From Caulobacterales bacterium RIFCSPHIGHO2_01_FULL_70_19 (lineage in GTDB: Bacteria; Pseudomonadota; Alphaproteobacteria; Caulobacterales; Caulobacteraceae), in assembly GCA_001794825.1 (NCBI GenBank), contig MGLK01000013.1:1-38609 (forward strand): a stretch of DNA of 38,609 bases, given 5' to 3'. The number at the start of each line of letters is the position of its first letter. The first letter of the stretch is position 1. Shown here in pieces: positions 9,922 to 18,745 of the stretch. The translations under genes and the position numbers were made by a program. A model generated the notes under the pieces. That model searched no databases and was not told where the DNA came from. It saw only the letters and a program-made list of their open reading frames with translations.

Positions 9922-9949
9922 AGGGGCGGCGGATTTCTCCGCCGCCCCT
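9922..9949 (-). terminator. Rho-independent-type terminator of the TonB receptor gene
   Basis: AGGGGCGGCGGA and TCCGCCGCCCCT form a perfect 12-bp GC-rich stem around a four-base loop. It lies 23 bases beyond the receptor stop codon at 9972. On the reverse strand the stem is followed by TTCATCATGTTC, a partly T-rich tail rather than a full T run. Confidence 0.75.
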
Positions 9950-9971
9950 CCGGTCAGTCAAGCGTTACTGA

Positions 9972-12900
9972 TCAGAACGACTTGGACAGGCGCACGAAGG
10001 CGCGCCGGCCGTAGTAGGCCTCGGTGTACTGCGACGCCAGGATCGAGTTGCCCTGGGTGCCGACCGCGGTCGACGACGCCGCCGGCGGCAGCTCGTCGAA
10101 CAGGTTGGCGATGCCGCCCGAGAGGGTCCAGCCGCCGGCCCAGCCGTCGCCGTCCGACTCGTACGTCAGCGAGACGCTGTGGAAGCCGGTGAACTCGGCG
10201 TCCGCCTTGATCTGGGTCGTGCGGCCATCGATCACCTGGAACAGCGACTGGCCGTTGCGGATGCGGTCAGGCCGGTTGTCCTGGTTGCCGATCCAGTCGA
10301 AGCCCCAGAAGGCGGTCCACGGACCACGCGAGACCGTGGCGTTGATGTTGCCGACCAGTTCCGGGTTGCCGATGTCGCCGAGGAAGTCGGTGCCGAAGTC
10401 GGCGAAGGTCGACTGGTTCGACTCCAGCGTCCACGTCGTCTGGCTGTCGAGGCTCAGCGTGCCCCAGCTGAAGTCGTGGAACCAGCGGGTGGTGAAGTCC
10501 AGACCGCGGTTGTTCTGCTCGGCGACGTTCAGGTAGCTGTCGCGAACCTGGTCGATCGCGCTCGTCGTCGGGTTCCGGTCGAACTGCGAACAGATCGGAT
10601 CGTTCGGGAAGTTCTCCGACAGGTAGCAGGCCGCCAGAATCCCGCCGGCGCCCAGCACGTCGACCTGGTCCTCGATCTTGATGTCGAAGTAGTCGACCGC
10701 GATGCTGAGGTTGCTCTCCGGCGGAGTGAGAACCACGCCGATGACGGTCGCCTGCGAGGTTTCCGGCTCGAGCACGCCCAGACCACCGCCGGTGACGACC
10801 TCGGCCGAGGACACGCCGCCGGTGAAGTCGCCCGCCACGCCGCCGCCGGGACCGGCCGGGTTACGGCAGTTCACGTAGATCAGATCGGTCGTCTGCAGGG
10901 TGCCGTCCGCCACGCGCTGGTCGAGATTCAGGCAGGGGTCGATGTTCCGCTGTCCGATGAAGCTGGTCTGGTCGGCGAGGTAGAGTTCGAACAGGGCCGG
11001 AGCGCGGAACGAGGTGCCGTGGGTGGCGCGGAAGCGGATCGTGTCGCTGACCGCCCAGTTCAGGCCGACCTTGTAGGTGGTCGCGTCGCCCGAGGTGTCG
11101 GTGTCGGTGTAGCGGCCCGACAGCGAGAGATCGAGGCCCTGCACGTACGGCAGATCGGCCAGCAGCGGCACCGCGAACTCGACGTAGACCTCGTTGGTGG
11201 TCTCCTCGCCCTCGGTGACGCCGGCGCCGGACAGGCCCCAGCTGTTGTCCGCCAGGGTGACGGCGCCGGGGGTGTCGACGATCTCGTCCTTGCGCAGGTG
11301 GAAGCCCGCGGCCATGCCCAGCGGGCCGGACGGCAGCTCCCACAGCGTGCCGGCGATGCCGCCTTCCAGGTAGTACTGCTCGTAGACCGTGTTGCCGGTC
11401 TCGGTGTCGAACAGGAAGGCCCGCTCTTCCGCCGTCAGGTCGCCGGCCAGGAAGCGCGGATCGGTGAAGTCGACGTCGATGCAGGGACGGCCGCTGACCG
11501 GCAGGTTGGTGCCGACGCACGAGCTCGTCTTGAAGCTGGTCGAGTCGACGGCGTCCTGCAGGATCACGTCGGAGGTGTAGTCGCCGTCCGAGCGGCTGTA
11601 CTGGGCGAAGACGTCCCATTTCCAGCCGCGGAAGTCGCCGCGCAGGCCGCCGACGAGGCGGGTGTAGTCGACGGTCTGCGACTGGTCGAAGTGGTCCGTG
11701 ATCGGCGTGGCGCTGAGAAGGTTCAGGCCCGTGAATCCGGTCAGCGGGTCGCCAACCAGGCCGCCCGGGTTGCCATAGTAGTCCCAGAAGTTGGCCGTGT
11801 AGGTGTAGTTCCAGAACTGGCGGTAGCTGTCGGTGCGGCTCTCGCGCCGGTTCAGCAGCAGTTCCGCATAGGCCTCGACGCCGCCGCCCACTTCGTAGGC
11901 GCCCTCGACGAAGGCGGTGTAGCGTTCGGTTTCCGGAACGATCGACTCTTCCAGGGCGAACGGGTGCAGGTTGTTGACCACGGCCCGCGAGGCGGGGTCG
12001 TAGTTGACCAGGTAGAAGCCGGCGGGCGCCGTCGGATAGGCCGCGCTGCCGTTGTTGACCGGGATGTAGTTCCCGAGGTCGCCGTCGTAGTCATACTGGA
12101 AGCGGCCGGCGCGTCCCGAGAAGTCCGCGCCGTAGACGTAGACCTGGCCCCAGGTGAGGTCGGTGCACTGCGGCTGGCCCGTGCGGGGGTCGATGCGGTC
12201 GGCGCGGGTGTTGGTGCCCGGCTCGAAGACGTACTGGTTGCGGCAGTACAGGTAGTCGCGGTCGCCCGCGGCCAGCTTCTCCTGGCGGTAGTAGTCGGCC
12301 GAGAAGTTCAGGTAGCCGCGGTCGAAGGTCTTCCCGAACGAGCCCGAGATGTTGAACTGCTCGCCGCCTTCCTCGAAGGGGACGCTGGCGAAAGCGGACA
12401 TTTCGCCGCCGTCGCGGGCGCGTTCGGTGATCAGGTTGACGACTCCCGCCACAGCGTCGGAGCCGTAGATCGAGGAGGCGCCGTCCTTGAGGACGTCGAC
12501 GCGGTTGATGGCCGACTGCGGGATGACGTTGAGGTCGAAGGCCGAGACGCCGCCGCGGGTGCCGGCCGGGCCGGCGCGGCGGCCGTTGAGCAGGACCAGC
12601 GTGCGGTTGGCGCCGAGGCCGCGCAGCGAGATGGTGGCCGAGCCGGGGCCGCCGTCGGTCACGAAGGCGCTGGAGATGGTGGCGTTCACCTGCGGCGAGC
12701 CGGCGGCCAGGGTCGAGCTCTGCAGCAGCTGGGCGGTGTCGCTCAGGCCGCGCTGCTCGGCGCGTTCGGCGGTCAGGACCTGGATCGGCGACGGGCTGGT
12801 GAACTCGTTCTGCGGAATGCGCGAACCGGTGACGACGATCTCGCCAAGCTCCGACGCCTCATCCTGGTCTTCGTTCGGCTGCGGGCTCGGCTCCTGGGCG

Positions 12901-12977
12901 AACGCCGGAGCGGCGATGAGAACGGCGGCCAGTCCCGCGAGGGCGGAGGTGTCGCGGAGTCGCTTGCGCAATGTCAT
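9972..12977 (-). CDS. TonB-dependent outer-membrane receptor
   Basis: This is a 1001-residue outer-membrane transporter driven by TonB-ExbBD. It has a signal peptide ending in APAFA before QE. A TonB-box-like EIVVTGSRIP is followed by a plug domain (PQSAINRVDVLKDGASSIYG, then GSDAVAGVVNLIT) and a long beta-barrel ending in aromatic Phe (RLSKSF), the outer-membrane insertion signal. Eight cysteines occur as four close pairs in barrel loops (for example SSCVGT with RPCIDV), suggesting surface disulfides. The size and loop pattern are those of the large receptors abundant in Caulobacterales. The ligand is unknown. The ATG has AGGAT eight bases upstream. It is divergent from carB and has its own terminator. 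Confidence 0.95.
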   Translation of the reverse strand: MTLRKRLRDTSALAGLAAVLIAAPAFAQEPSPQPNEDQDEASELGEIVVTGSRIPQNEFTSPSPIQVLTAERAEQRGLSDTAQLLQSSTLAAGSPQVNATISSAFVTDGGPGSATISLRGLGANRTLVLLNGRRAGPAGTRGGVSAFDLNVIPQSAINRVDVLKDGASSIYGSDAVAGVVNLITERARDGGEMSAFASVPFEEGGEQFNISGSFGKTFDRGYLNFSADYYRQEKLAAGDRDYLYCRNQYVFEPGTNTRADRIDPRTGQPQCTDLTWGQVYVYGADFSGRAGRFQYDYDGDLGNYIPVNNGSAAYPTAPAGFYLVNYDPASRAVVNNLHPFALEESIVPETERYTAFVEGAYEVGGGVEAYAELLLNRRESRTDSYRQFWNYTYTANFWDYYGNPGGLVGDPLTGFTGLNLLSATPITDHFDQSQTVDYTRLVGGLRGDFRGWKWDVFAQYSRSDGDYTSDVILQDAVDSTSFKTSSCVGTNLPVSGRPCIDVDFTDPRFLAGDLTAEERAFLFDTETGNTVYEQYYLEGGIAGTLWELPSGPLGMAAGFHLRKDEIVDTPGAVTLADNSWGLSGAGVTEGEETTNEVYVEFAVPLLADLPYVQGLDLSLSGRYTDTDTSGDATTYKVGLNWAVSDTIRFRATHGTSFRAPALFELYLADQTSFIGQRNIDPCLNLDQRVADGTLQTTDLIYVNCRNPAGPGGGVAGDFTGGVSSAEVVTGGGLGVLEPETSQATVIGVVLTPPESNLSIAVDYFDIKIEDQVDVLGAGGILAACYLSENFPNDPICSQFDRNPTTSAIDQVRDSYLNVAEQNNRGLDFTTRWFHDFSWGTLSLDSQTTWTLESNQSTFADFGTDFLGDIGNPELVGNINATVSRGPWTAFWGFDWIGNQDNRPDRIRNGQSLFQVIDGRTTQIKADAEFTGFHSVSLTYESDGDGWAGGWTLSGGIANLFDELPPAASSTAVGTQGNSILASQYTEAYYGRRAFVRLSKSF

Positions 12978-13306
12978 CGATGATATCCTGATGCACTTAT
13001 GATTGAACGGCAGGCTAGCGTCGAAGATTGGCCGCAGACAATCTCACGGACACAATTCCGCCGATGAACCGCCTACCGGGCAGCCGATTGAGGCGACAGT
13101 GTGTTCCCAAAGCCTCTAAGTCTGGTTGAGCGTCGCCTCGAGCGTGGCAGCGTAGCGCCAAGGTCACAATTTCGCGCCGTCGGGGACACCGCATTTCACC
13201 TTGCTCCCCGCCCGCCCCTTCTCTAGACGGGCCGCTTAACCGACAACCCGACCGATCCCGCGCCGGCCGCTCGCCTGCGCCGGGTTCGCGCGCGCGAGTG
13301 CTGCCC
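12978..13306. other. Intergenic region between TonB receptor and carB, with weak promoter candidates
   Basis: I see no gene in this 329-base divergent spacer. For the receptor, a reverse-strand TTGTCTG (13035-13041) and GCTAGCCT (13012-13019) resemble the Caulobacter housekeeping consensus TTGACGS / GCTANAWC, though the 15-base spacing is slightly long. For carB, TTGCTCC (13201-13207) and TCTAGACG (13222-13229) are a weaker candidate. An inverted repeat GAGGCGAC (13090-13097) / GTCGCCTC (13132-13139) lies between them. All assignments are tentative. Confidence 0.3.
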
Positions 13307-16300
13307 ATGCCCAAGCGGACCGACATCCAGTCCATCCTGATCATCGGGGCGGGGCCGATCGTGATCGGGCAGGCGTGCGAGTTCGATTACTCGGGCGTGC
13401 AGGCGTGCAAGGCGCTGAAGGCCGAGGGGTACCGGGTCATCCTGGTCAACTCGAACCCGGCCACGATCATGACCGACCCCGAGGTGGCCGACGCCACCTA
13501 CATCGAGCCGATCACGCCCGAGATCGTCGAGAAGATCATCGCCGCCGAGAAGCCGGACGCCCTGCTGCCGACCATGGGCGGCCAGACGGCGTTGAACACG
13601 GCGCTGGCGCTGGAGCGTTCGGGCGCGCTGGCCCGGCACGGGGTTGAGATGATCGGGGCGAAGGCCGAGGTCATCGACAAGGCCGAGGACCGCCAGAAAT
13701 TCCGCGACGCCATGGACAAGCTCGGCCTCGAGAGCCCGCGGTCCAAGGCCATCCACCACATCGACGAGGCCGACGACGCCCTGGCCTTCGTCGGCCTGCC
13801 GGCCATCATCCGCCCCAGCTTCACGCTGGCCGGCACCGGCGGCGGCATCGCCTACAACGTCGAGGAATTCCGCGAGATCGTGGAGCGCGGGCTGGACCTG
13901 TCGCCGACCACCGAGGTGCTGATCGAGGAGAGCGTGCTCGGCTGGAAGGAGTACGAGATGGAGGTGGTCCGCGACCGCGCGGACAACTGCATCATCGTCT
14001 GCTCGATCGAGAACGTGGACCCGATGGGGGTGCACACGGGCGACTCGATCACCGTGGCCCCGGCGCTGACTCTGACCGACAAGGAATACCAGCGGATGCG
14101 CACCGGCTCGATCAACGTGCTGCGCGAGATCGGGGTCGAGACCGGCGGCTCCAACGTGCAGTGGGCGATCAATCCGAAGGACGGCCGCATGGTCGTCATC
14201 GAGATGAACCCGCGTGTGTCGCGCAGCTCCGCCCTGGCCTCGAAGGCCACCGGCTTCCCGATCGCCAAGGTCGCCGCCCGTCTGGCCGTCGGCTACACCC
14301 TGGACGAGCTCCAGAACGACATCACGCAGGTCACGCCGGCCTCGTTCGAGCCGTCGATCGACTACGTCGTCACCAAGATCCCGCGCTTCGCCTTCGAGAA
14401 GTACCCGGGGTCGGAACCGCTGCTGACCACCTCGATGAAGTCGGTGGGCGAGGTGATGGCCATCGGCCGCACCTTCCAGGAGTCGATGCAGAAAGCCCTG
14501 CGCGGGCTGGAGACCGGCCTGACCGGCTTCAACGAGGTCGAGATCGACGGCGTCGCCGACGTCGAGGACGAAACCTCGGCCAAGGCGGCGGTGCTGCGCG
14601 CCCTGGGCCAACCCACGCCGGACCGCATCCGCGTCATCGCCCAGGCCTTCCGGCACGGGCTCACCGTCGAGGAGGTCGAGGCGGCCTGCTCGTACGAGCC
14701 GTGGTTCCTGCGCCAGATCGCCGACATCGTGCGCACCGAGGGGCACATCCGCGTGCAGGGCCTGCCGACGGAGGCGACCGAGTTCCGCCGGCTGAAGTCG
14801 AAGGGCTTCTCCGACGCGCGGCTGGCGCAGCTGACCGGCACGACCGAGGCCGAGGTGCGCAAGGCCCGCCGCGCGCTGGGCGTGCGGCCGGTGTTCAAGC
14901 GCATCGACACCTGCGCGGCGGAGTTCGCCAGCGCCACGGCCTACATGTACTCGACCTACGAGACCGGCGCCCTGGGCCAGGTTCCGGCCTGCGAAGCGGA
15001 CCCAAGCAGCAGAAAGAAGGCGATAATTCTGGGCGGGGGGCCGAACCGGATCGGGCAAGGGATCGAGTTCGACTACTGCTGCTGCCACGCGGCCTTCGCC
15101 TTCGACGACATCGGCGTCGAGTCGATCATGGTCAACTGCAACCCCGAGACCGTGTCGACCGACTACGACACCTCGGACCGGCTGTACTTCGAACCGCTGA
15201 CCGCCGAGGACGTGCTGGAGCTGATCGACGTCGAGCGCGCGAAGGGCGAGCTGCTGGGCGTCGTCGTCCAGTTCGGCGGCCAGACGCCGCTGAAGCTGGC
15301 GCACGCGCTGCAGGCCGACGGCGTGCCGATCCTGGGCACCAGCGTCGACTCGATCGATCTGGCCGAGGACCGAGAGCGGTTCCAGCAGATGCTGCACGAG
15401 ATCGGGCTGATGCAGCCCCCGAACGGGCTGGCGCGCTCGGCCGAGGAGGCCGCGCAGAAGGCCGAGGAAGTCGGCTATCCGGTGGTGCTGCGCCCCTCCT
15501 ACGTGCTGGGCGGACGGGGCATGATGATCGTGCACGACCGCGAGCAGCTGGACCGCTACGTCCATGAGGCCATGCAGGTTTCGGGCGACGACCCGGTGCT
15601 GATCGACCACTACCTGAACCGCGCCACCGAGGTGGACGTGGACGCCCTGTGCGACGACGAGACGGTCTTCGTGGCCGGGGTGCTGGAGCACATCGAGGAG
15701 GCCGGGGTGCACTCGGGCGACAGCGCCTGCTCCATGCCGCCCTACTCCCTGTCGGCCGAGACGGTGGCCGAGCTGAAGCGCCAGACCGAGGCGATGGCGC
15801 GGGCGCTGAAGGTGCGCGGCCTGATGAACGTGCAGTTCGCGATCGAGGAGCCGCACAGCGACAGCCCGCGCATCTTCGTGCTGGAGGTCAATCCGCGCGC
15901 CAGCCGCACCGTCCCCTTCGTCGCCAAGACCATGGGCGCGCCGGTCGCCGCCATCGCCGCCAAGGTGATGGCGGGCGAGAAGCTGGCGTCGTTCGGCCTC
16001 AAGGACCGCACCTACGACCACATCGCGGTCAAGGAGGCGGTGTTCCCGTTCGCCCGCTTCGCCGGGGTCGACACGGTGCTGGGGCCGGAGATGCGGTCGA
16101 CCGGCGAGGTCATGGGTCTGGACTGGCGGCGCGACGGCGAGGCCGACCTGGGCCCCGCCTTCGCCCGCGCCTTCGCCAAGAGCCAGATCGGCGGCGGCAC
16201 GCTTCTGCCCGTCTCCGGCTGCGCCTTCGTTTCGGTCAAGGACGCCGACAAGCCGTTCGTGCTGGACGCCGCCCGGGCCCTGCTGGCCGAAGGCTTCAGC

Positions 16301-16606
16301 CTGATCGCCACCGGCGGCACCCATGCCTTCCTCGAGCAGCAGGGCCTGCCGGTCGGGCATGTGAAGAAGGTGCTGGAGGGCCGGCCGCACATCGTCGACG
16401 CGATGAAGAACGGCGAGGTCCAGCTGGTCATCAACACCACCGAGGGCAAGCAGTCGCTGCAGGACAGCTTCTCGCTGCGTCGCACGGCGCTGATGATGAA
16501 GATCCCCTACTACACCACCGTTCCGGCCGCCGTGGCCGCAGCGCAGGCCATCGCCGCCATCAAGGCCGGCGAGCTGGATGTGCGGCCGGTGCAGGGATAC
16601 GCCTGA
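13307..16606 (+). CDS. carB: Carbamoyl-phosphate synthase large subunit
   Basis: CarB makes carbamoyl phosphate from bicarbonate, two ATP and ammonia supplied by CarA. The 1099 residues show the family layout: a first ATP-grasp half beginning [20 protein letters not shown], a second half beginning [21 protein letters not shown] after an oligomerisation segment, and a C-terminal MGS-like allosteric domain ([19 protein letters not shown]) that binds effectors such as UMP or ornithine in the enterobacterial enzyme. Both ATP-grasp halves keep RPS(F/Y) and MNPR or NPRASR motifs. The ATG at 13307 ([10 protein letters not shown]) gives the usual CarB N-terminus; a GTG three codons earlier is also possible. 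carA lies about 8 kb away on the opposite strand. Confidence 0.98.
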   Translation: MPKRTDIQSILIIGAGPIVIGQACEFDYSGVQACKALKAEGYRVILVNSNPATIMTDPEVADATYIEPITPEIVEKIIAAEKPDALLPTMGGQTALNTALALERSGALARHGVEMIGAKAEVIDKAEDRQKFRDAMDKLGLESPRSKAIHHIDEADDALAFVGLPAIIRPSFTLAGTGGGIAYNVEEFREIVERGLDLSPTTEVLIEESVLGWKEYEMEVVRDRADNCIIVCSIENVDPMGVHTGDSITVAPALTLTDKEYQRMRTGSINVLREIGVETGGSNVQWAINPKDGRMVVIEMNPRVSRSSALASKATGFPIAKVAARLAVGYTLDELQNDITQVTPASFEPSIDYVVTKIPRFAFEKYPGSEPLLTTSMKSVGEVMAIGRTFQESMQKALRGLETGLTGFNEVEIDGVADVEDETSAKAAVLRALGQPTPDRIRVIAQAFRHGLTVEEVEAACSYEPWFLRQIADIVRTEGHIRVQGLPTEATEFRRLKSKGFSDARLAQLTGTTEAEVRKARRALGVRPVFKRIDTCAAEFASATAYMYSTYETGALGQVPACEADPSSRKKAIILGGGPNRIGQGIEFDYCCCHAAFAFDDIGVESIMVNCNPETVSTDYDTSDRLYFEPLTAEDVLELIDVERAKGELLGVVVQFGGQTPLKLAHALQADGVPILGTSVDSIDLAEDRERFQQMLHEIGLMQPPNGLARSAEEAAQKAEEVGYPVVLRPSYVLGGRGMMIVHDREQLDRYVHEAMQVSGDDPVLIDHYLNRATEVDVDALCDDETVFVAGVLEHIEEAGVHSGDSACSMPPYSLSAETVAELKRQTEAMARALKVRGLMNVQFAIEEPHSDSPRIFVLEVNPRASRTVPFVAKTMGAPVAAIAAKVMAGEKLASFGLKDRTYDHIAVKEAVFPFARFAGVDTVLGPEMRSTGEVMGLDWRRDGEADLGPAFARAFAKSQIGGGTLLPVSGCAFVSVKDADKPFVLDAARALLAEGFSLIATGGTHAFLEQQGLPVGHVKKVLEGRPHIVDAMKNGEVQLVINTTEGKQSLQDSFSLRRTALMMKIPYYTTVPAAVAAAQAIAAIKAGELDVRPVQGYA

Positions 16607-16658
16607 CCCGCCGGCGGATCCGCCTGCGGCCGTCCGCGACGGATTGATCCGGCCAGCG

Positions 16659-16686
16659 TTGCCATGCCGTCGCGGCGGTCTACAGT
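16659..16686 (+). promoter_or_regulatory. Candidate promoter of the exported M20 peptidase gene
   Basis: TTGCCA (16659-16664) and TACAGT (16681-16686) are separated by 16 bases and match the bacterial housekeeping hexamers at five of six and four of six positions. They lie in the 107-base gap after carB, 27 bases before the ATG at 16714. A strong ribosome site follows. Confidence 0.4.
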
Positions 16687-16713
16687 CGTCTCCTTCGTGG
16701 GAGGGGACGCATC

Positions 16714-18027
16714 ATGACACGCACCGGACTCATCGCCCTGGCCGTCGCCGGCCTGCTGACCGGGACGGCCTCGGCCGAGGACGCCGCGCTGAAGGCCGCC
16801 GTCGAGGCGGACTACGAGGCGAACCTGGGCGCGCTGTTCGACCACTTCCACCGCAATCCCGAGCTGTCGGGGATGGAGGTGCGCACGGCGGCGCGGATGG
16901 CGCAGGAGCTGCGGGCGCTGGGCTACGAGGTCACCGAGGGCGTCGGCGGCACGGGCGTGGTCGCCGTCCTGCGCAACGGCGAAGGCCCGACCGTGATGAT
17001 CCGGGCCGACATGGACGGTCTGCCGCTGCGCGAGCAGTCGGGCCTGGCCAACGCCTCGACCGTCACCCAGGTCGACGCCGACGGGGTCGAGAAGCCGGTC
17101 ATGCACGCCTGCGGCCATGATGTGCACATCACCGCCCTGGTCGGAACGGCGCGGCAGATGATGGCGCGACGGAACAACTGGTCCGGCACCCTGGTGCTGG
17201 TCGCCCAGCCGGCCGAGGAGCGCATCTTCGGGGCCCGGGCGATGATCGAGGACGGGCTGTACGCGCGCTTCCCCAAGCCGGACTACGCGCTGGCCTTCCA
17301 CGTCGCCGCCGACCTGCCGACGGGGCGGGTCGAGGCGCCGCTGGGCATCACCGCCTCGAGCTCGGACAGCGTCGACATCGCGGTGCACGGCGTCGGAACG
17401 CACGGGGCCTATCCGCACCTCGGGGTCGATCCGGTGCTGGTCGCCTCGCACATCGTGGTGGCGTTGCAGTCGCTGCGCAGCCGCGAGACCAATCCGCTGG
17501 AGGGCGCCGTGGTCACGGTCGGAGCCATCCACGGCGGCATCAAGCACAACATCATCTCCGACCGGGTCGACCTGCAGCTGACGGTGCGCTCGGACAGTCC
17601 CGAGGTCCGCCAGCAGCTGCTGGACGGGATCGACCGGATCGCGCGCAACACGGCGCTGGCGCTGGGCGTGCCCGAGGATCGCCTGCCGACCGTGACCCGT
17701 TCCGCCACAGAGACGACGCCGCCCACCATCAACGACGCGGAGACCGCCGCCCGGGTGCGCGCCGCCCTGGCCGAGAGCCTGGGCGAGGGCGTCCTGATCG
17801 AGGTGCCGCGCACCGGCATGGGGGCGGAGGACTTCGCCTATTTCGTCACCCCGGAGAGCGGGGTGAAGGGCGTCTACATGAGCGTCGGCGGCACGGCGCC
17901 GGAGGCGGTCGACGACGCGCCGGGACACCACTCGCCGCTGTTCCGGATCGAGGCGCGGCCGTCGGTGATCACCGGCGTCGAAGCCTCGGTGACGGCGGCC
18001 GAGGCGCTGCTGCGGCGACCGGGCTGA
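16714..18027 (+). CDS. Exported M20-family amidohydrolase/peptidase
   Basis: This 437-residue enzyme belongs to the M20D branch (hippurate hydrolase, N-acyl amino acid amidohydrolase, IAA-amino acid hydrolase). A signal peptide ends at TASA before ED, so it should act in the periplasm. The metal site is recognisable from IRADMDGLPL, MHACGHDVH and AQPAEER, and the lid or dimerisation domain from the later AVHGVGTHGAYPH. The C-terminal GAEDFAYF and GHHSPLF motifs complete the site. It probably releases amino acids from N-acyl or other amide conjugates; the substrate is not clear. GGGAGGGGA lies about six bases before the ATG. A promoter-like pair lies upstream, so it is likely transcribed apart from carB. 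Confidence 0.92.
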   Translation: MTRTGLIALAVAGLLTGTASAEDAALKAAVEADYEANLGALFDHFHRNPELSGMEVRTAARMAQELRALGYEVTEGVGGTGVVAVLRNGEGPTVMIRADMDGLPLREQSGLANASTVTQVDADGVEKPVMHACGHDVHITALVGTARQMMARRNNWSGTLVLVAQPAEERIFGARAMIEDGLYARFPKPDYALAFHVAADLPTGRVEAPLGITASSSDSVDIAVHGVGTHGAYPHLGVDPVLVASHIVVALQSLRSRETNPLEGAVVTVGAIHGGIKHNIISDRVDLQLTVRSDSPEVRQQLLDGIDRIARNTALALGVPEDRLPTVTRSATETTPPTINDAETAARVRAALAESLGEGVLIEVPRTGMGAEDFAYFVTPESGVKGVYMSVGGTAPEAVDDAPGHHSPLFRIEARPSVITGVEASVTAAEALLRRPG

Positions 18028-18061
18028 GCAGCAGGCCCAGCCGGTCAGTTCGCGACGATTC

Positions 18062-18083
18062 CGGACAGTCATTGAACAGTCCG
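18062..18083. terminator. Weak hairpin after the M20 peptidase gene
   Basis: CGGACAGT and ACAGTCCG form an 8-bp stem with one mismatch around a six-base loop, 35 bases past the M20 stop. No T-tract follows, so terminator function is uncertain. The remaining 215 bases before the next gene contain short repeats (ACACCGGCG twice) but no gene that I can see. Confidence 0.3.
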
Positions 18084-18298
18084 CGTCCCGCAGGACGGGG
18101 GCCGGACGGACGCTCCCGCCAGTCCGGGACCGCGAAAGCGACGCGACACCGGCGAGACACCGGCGCGATATTGCGCGACATCGCGGGGACGCGAGGGCGA
18201 GGGCGGGTGGACGGCGGCGACGGGGCGGCGCGACAAGGGCGACAACCGGCGCCGCGCCTGCGACCGGATCTGACGCATCCCGGCGCCACCTTCGCCGC

Positions 18299-18745
18299 AT
18301 GGACCACCATCGGCTGAGAAAGTACCGCGGGCCCGAGACCTGGGCGCAGGTGAAGGCGGCCTACATCGCCGGGGAGCCGGCGCCGGCGGTGGCCCGCCGC
18401 TTCGACGTCGGCCTGTCCAACCTGAGGCGGCGGGCGCGACTGGAGGGCTGGACCCGCAACCGCATCGCCGGACAGCTGGACCTGAAGCCGGTGCGCGGCG
18501 CCTCCGACGCAACGAGGCCGCCGCCCCCGGCTCGGGCGGCGCCGCCGGAGCCCGAGCCGATGCCGCCGTGGATCGATCCGCAGGTCGCCTACGAGTGCGC
18601 CATGTGGCGGGCGGCGTGGATGGTCAGCCAGGGCCGGGCGGCCGAGGCGGAGGCGCTGATGAAGGCGGCGGACCGGCTGAAGCAGATGACCCCGGAGCTG
18701 CTGTTCGGGCGACCGGCGCCCCCGGCCGGTCCGGCCCGGACCTAG
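18299..18745 (+). CDS. Small helix-turn-helix-like protein, 148 aa
   Basis: Function is unknown. The N-terminal 60 residues resemble a small DNA-binding helix-turn-helix: YRGPETWAQVKAAYIAGEPA is followed by VARRFDVGLSNLRRRARLEG and WTR, as in domains found in many alphaproteobacterial hypothetical proteins. A Pro-rich linker (residues about 75-95) leads to a helical C-terminal part (YECAMWRAAWMVSQGRAAEA, then EALMKAADRLKQM). No clear ribosome site precedes the ATG, so the transcript may be leaderless. Its TAG stop shares the CTAG at 18742-18745 with the stop of the convergent transporter gene. Confidence 0.75.
   Translation: MDHHRLRKYRGPETWAQVKAAYIAGEPAPAVARRFDVGLSNLRRRARLEGWTRNRIAGQLDLKPVRGASDATRPPPPARAAPPEPEPMPPWIDPQVAYECAMWRAAWMVSQGRAAEAEALMKAADRLKQMTPELLFGRPAPPAGPART

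Noticed and set aside
9857..9961. Longer start for the sulfotransferase-like protein
   Set aside because: It would translate through the terminator hairpin and the 18-bp palindrome, and a proper ribosome site favours the ATG read from 9856.
10179..12983. Forward open frame of 934 codons opposite the TonB receptor
   Set aside because: It is antisense to a clear receptor with signal peptide and barrel end; the product is Val/Ala/Gly/Arg low complexity.
13223..16390. Reverse open frame of 1055 codons opposite carB
   Set aside because: carB is unmistakable; the reverse product is low-complexity His/Leu/Gly/Arg sequence without domains.
16613..16624. GGCGGATCCGCC palindrome after the carB stop considered as a terminator
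   Set aside because: A palindrome with no loop and no T-tract; such GC-rich strings are common by chance in this composition.
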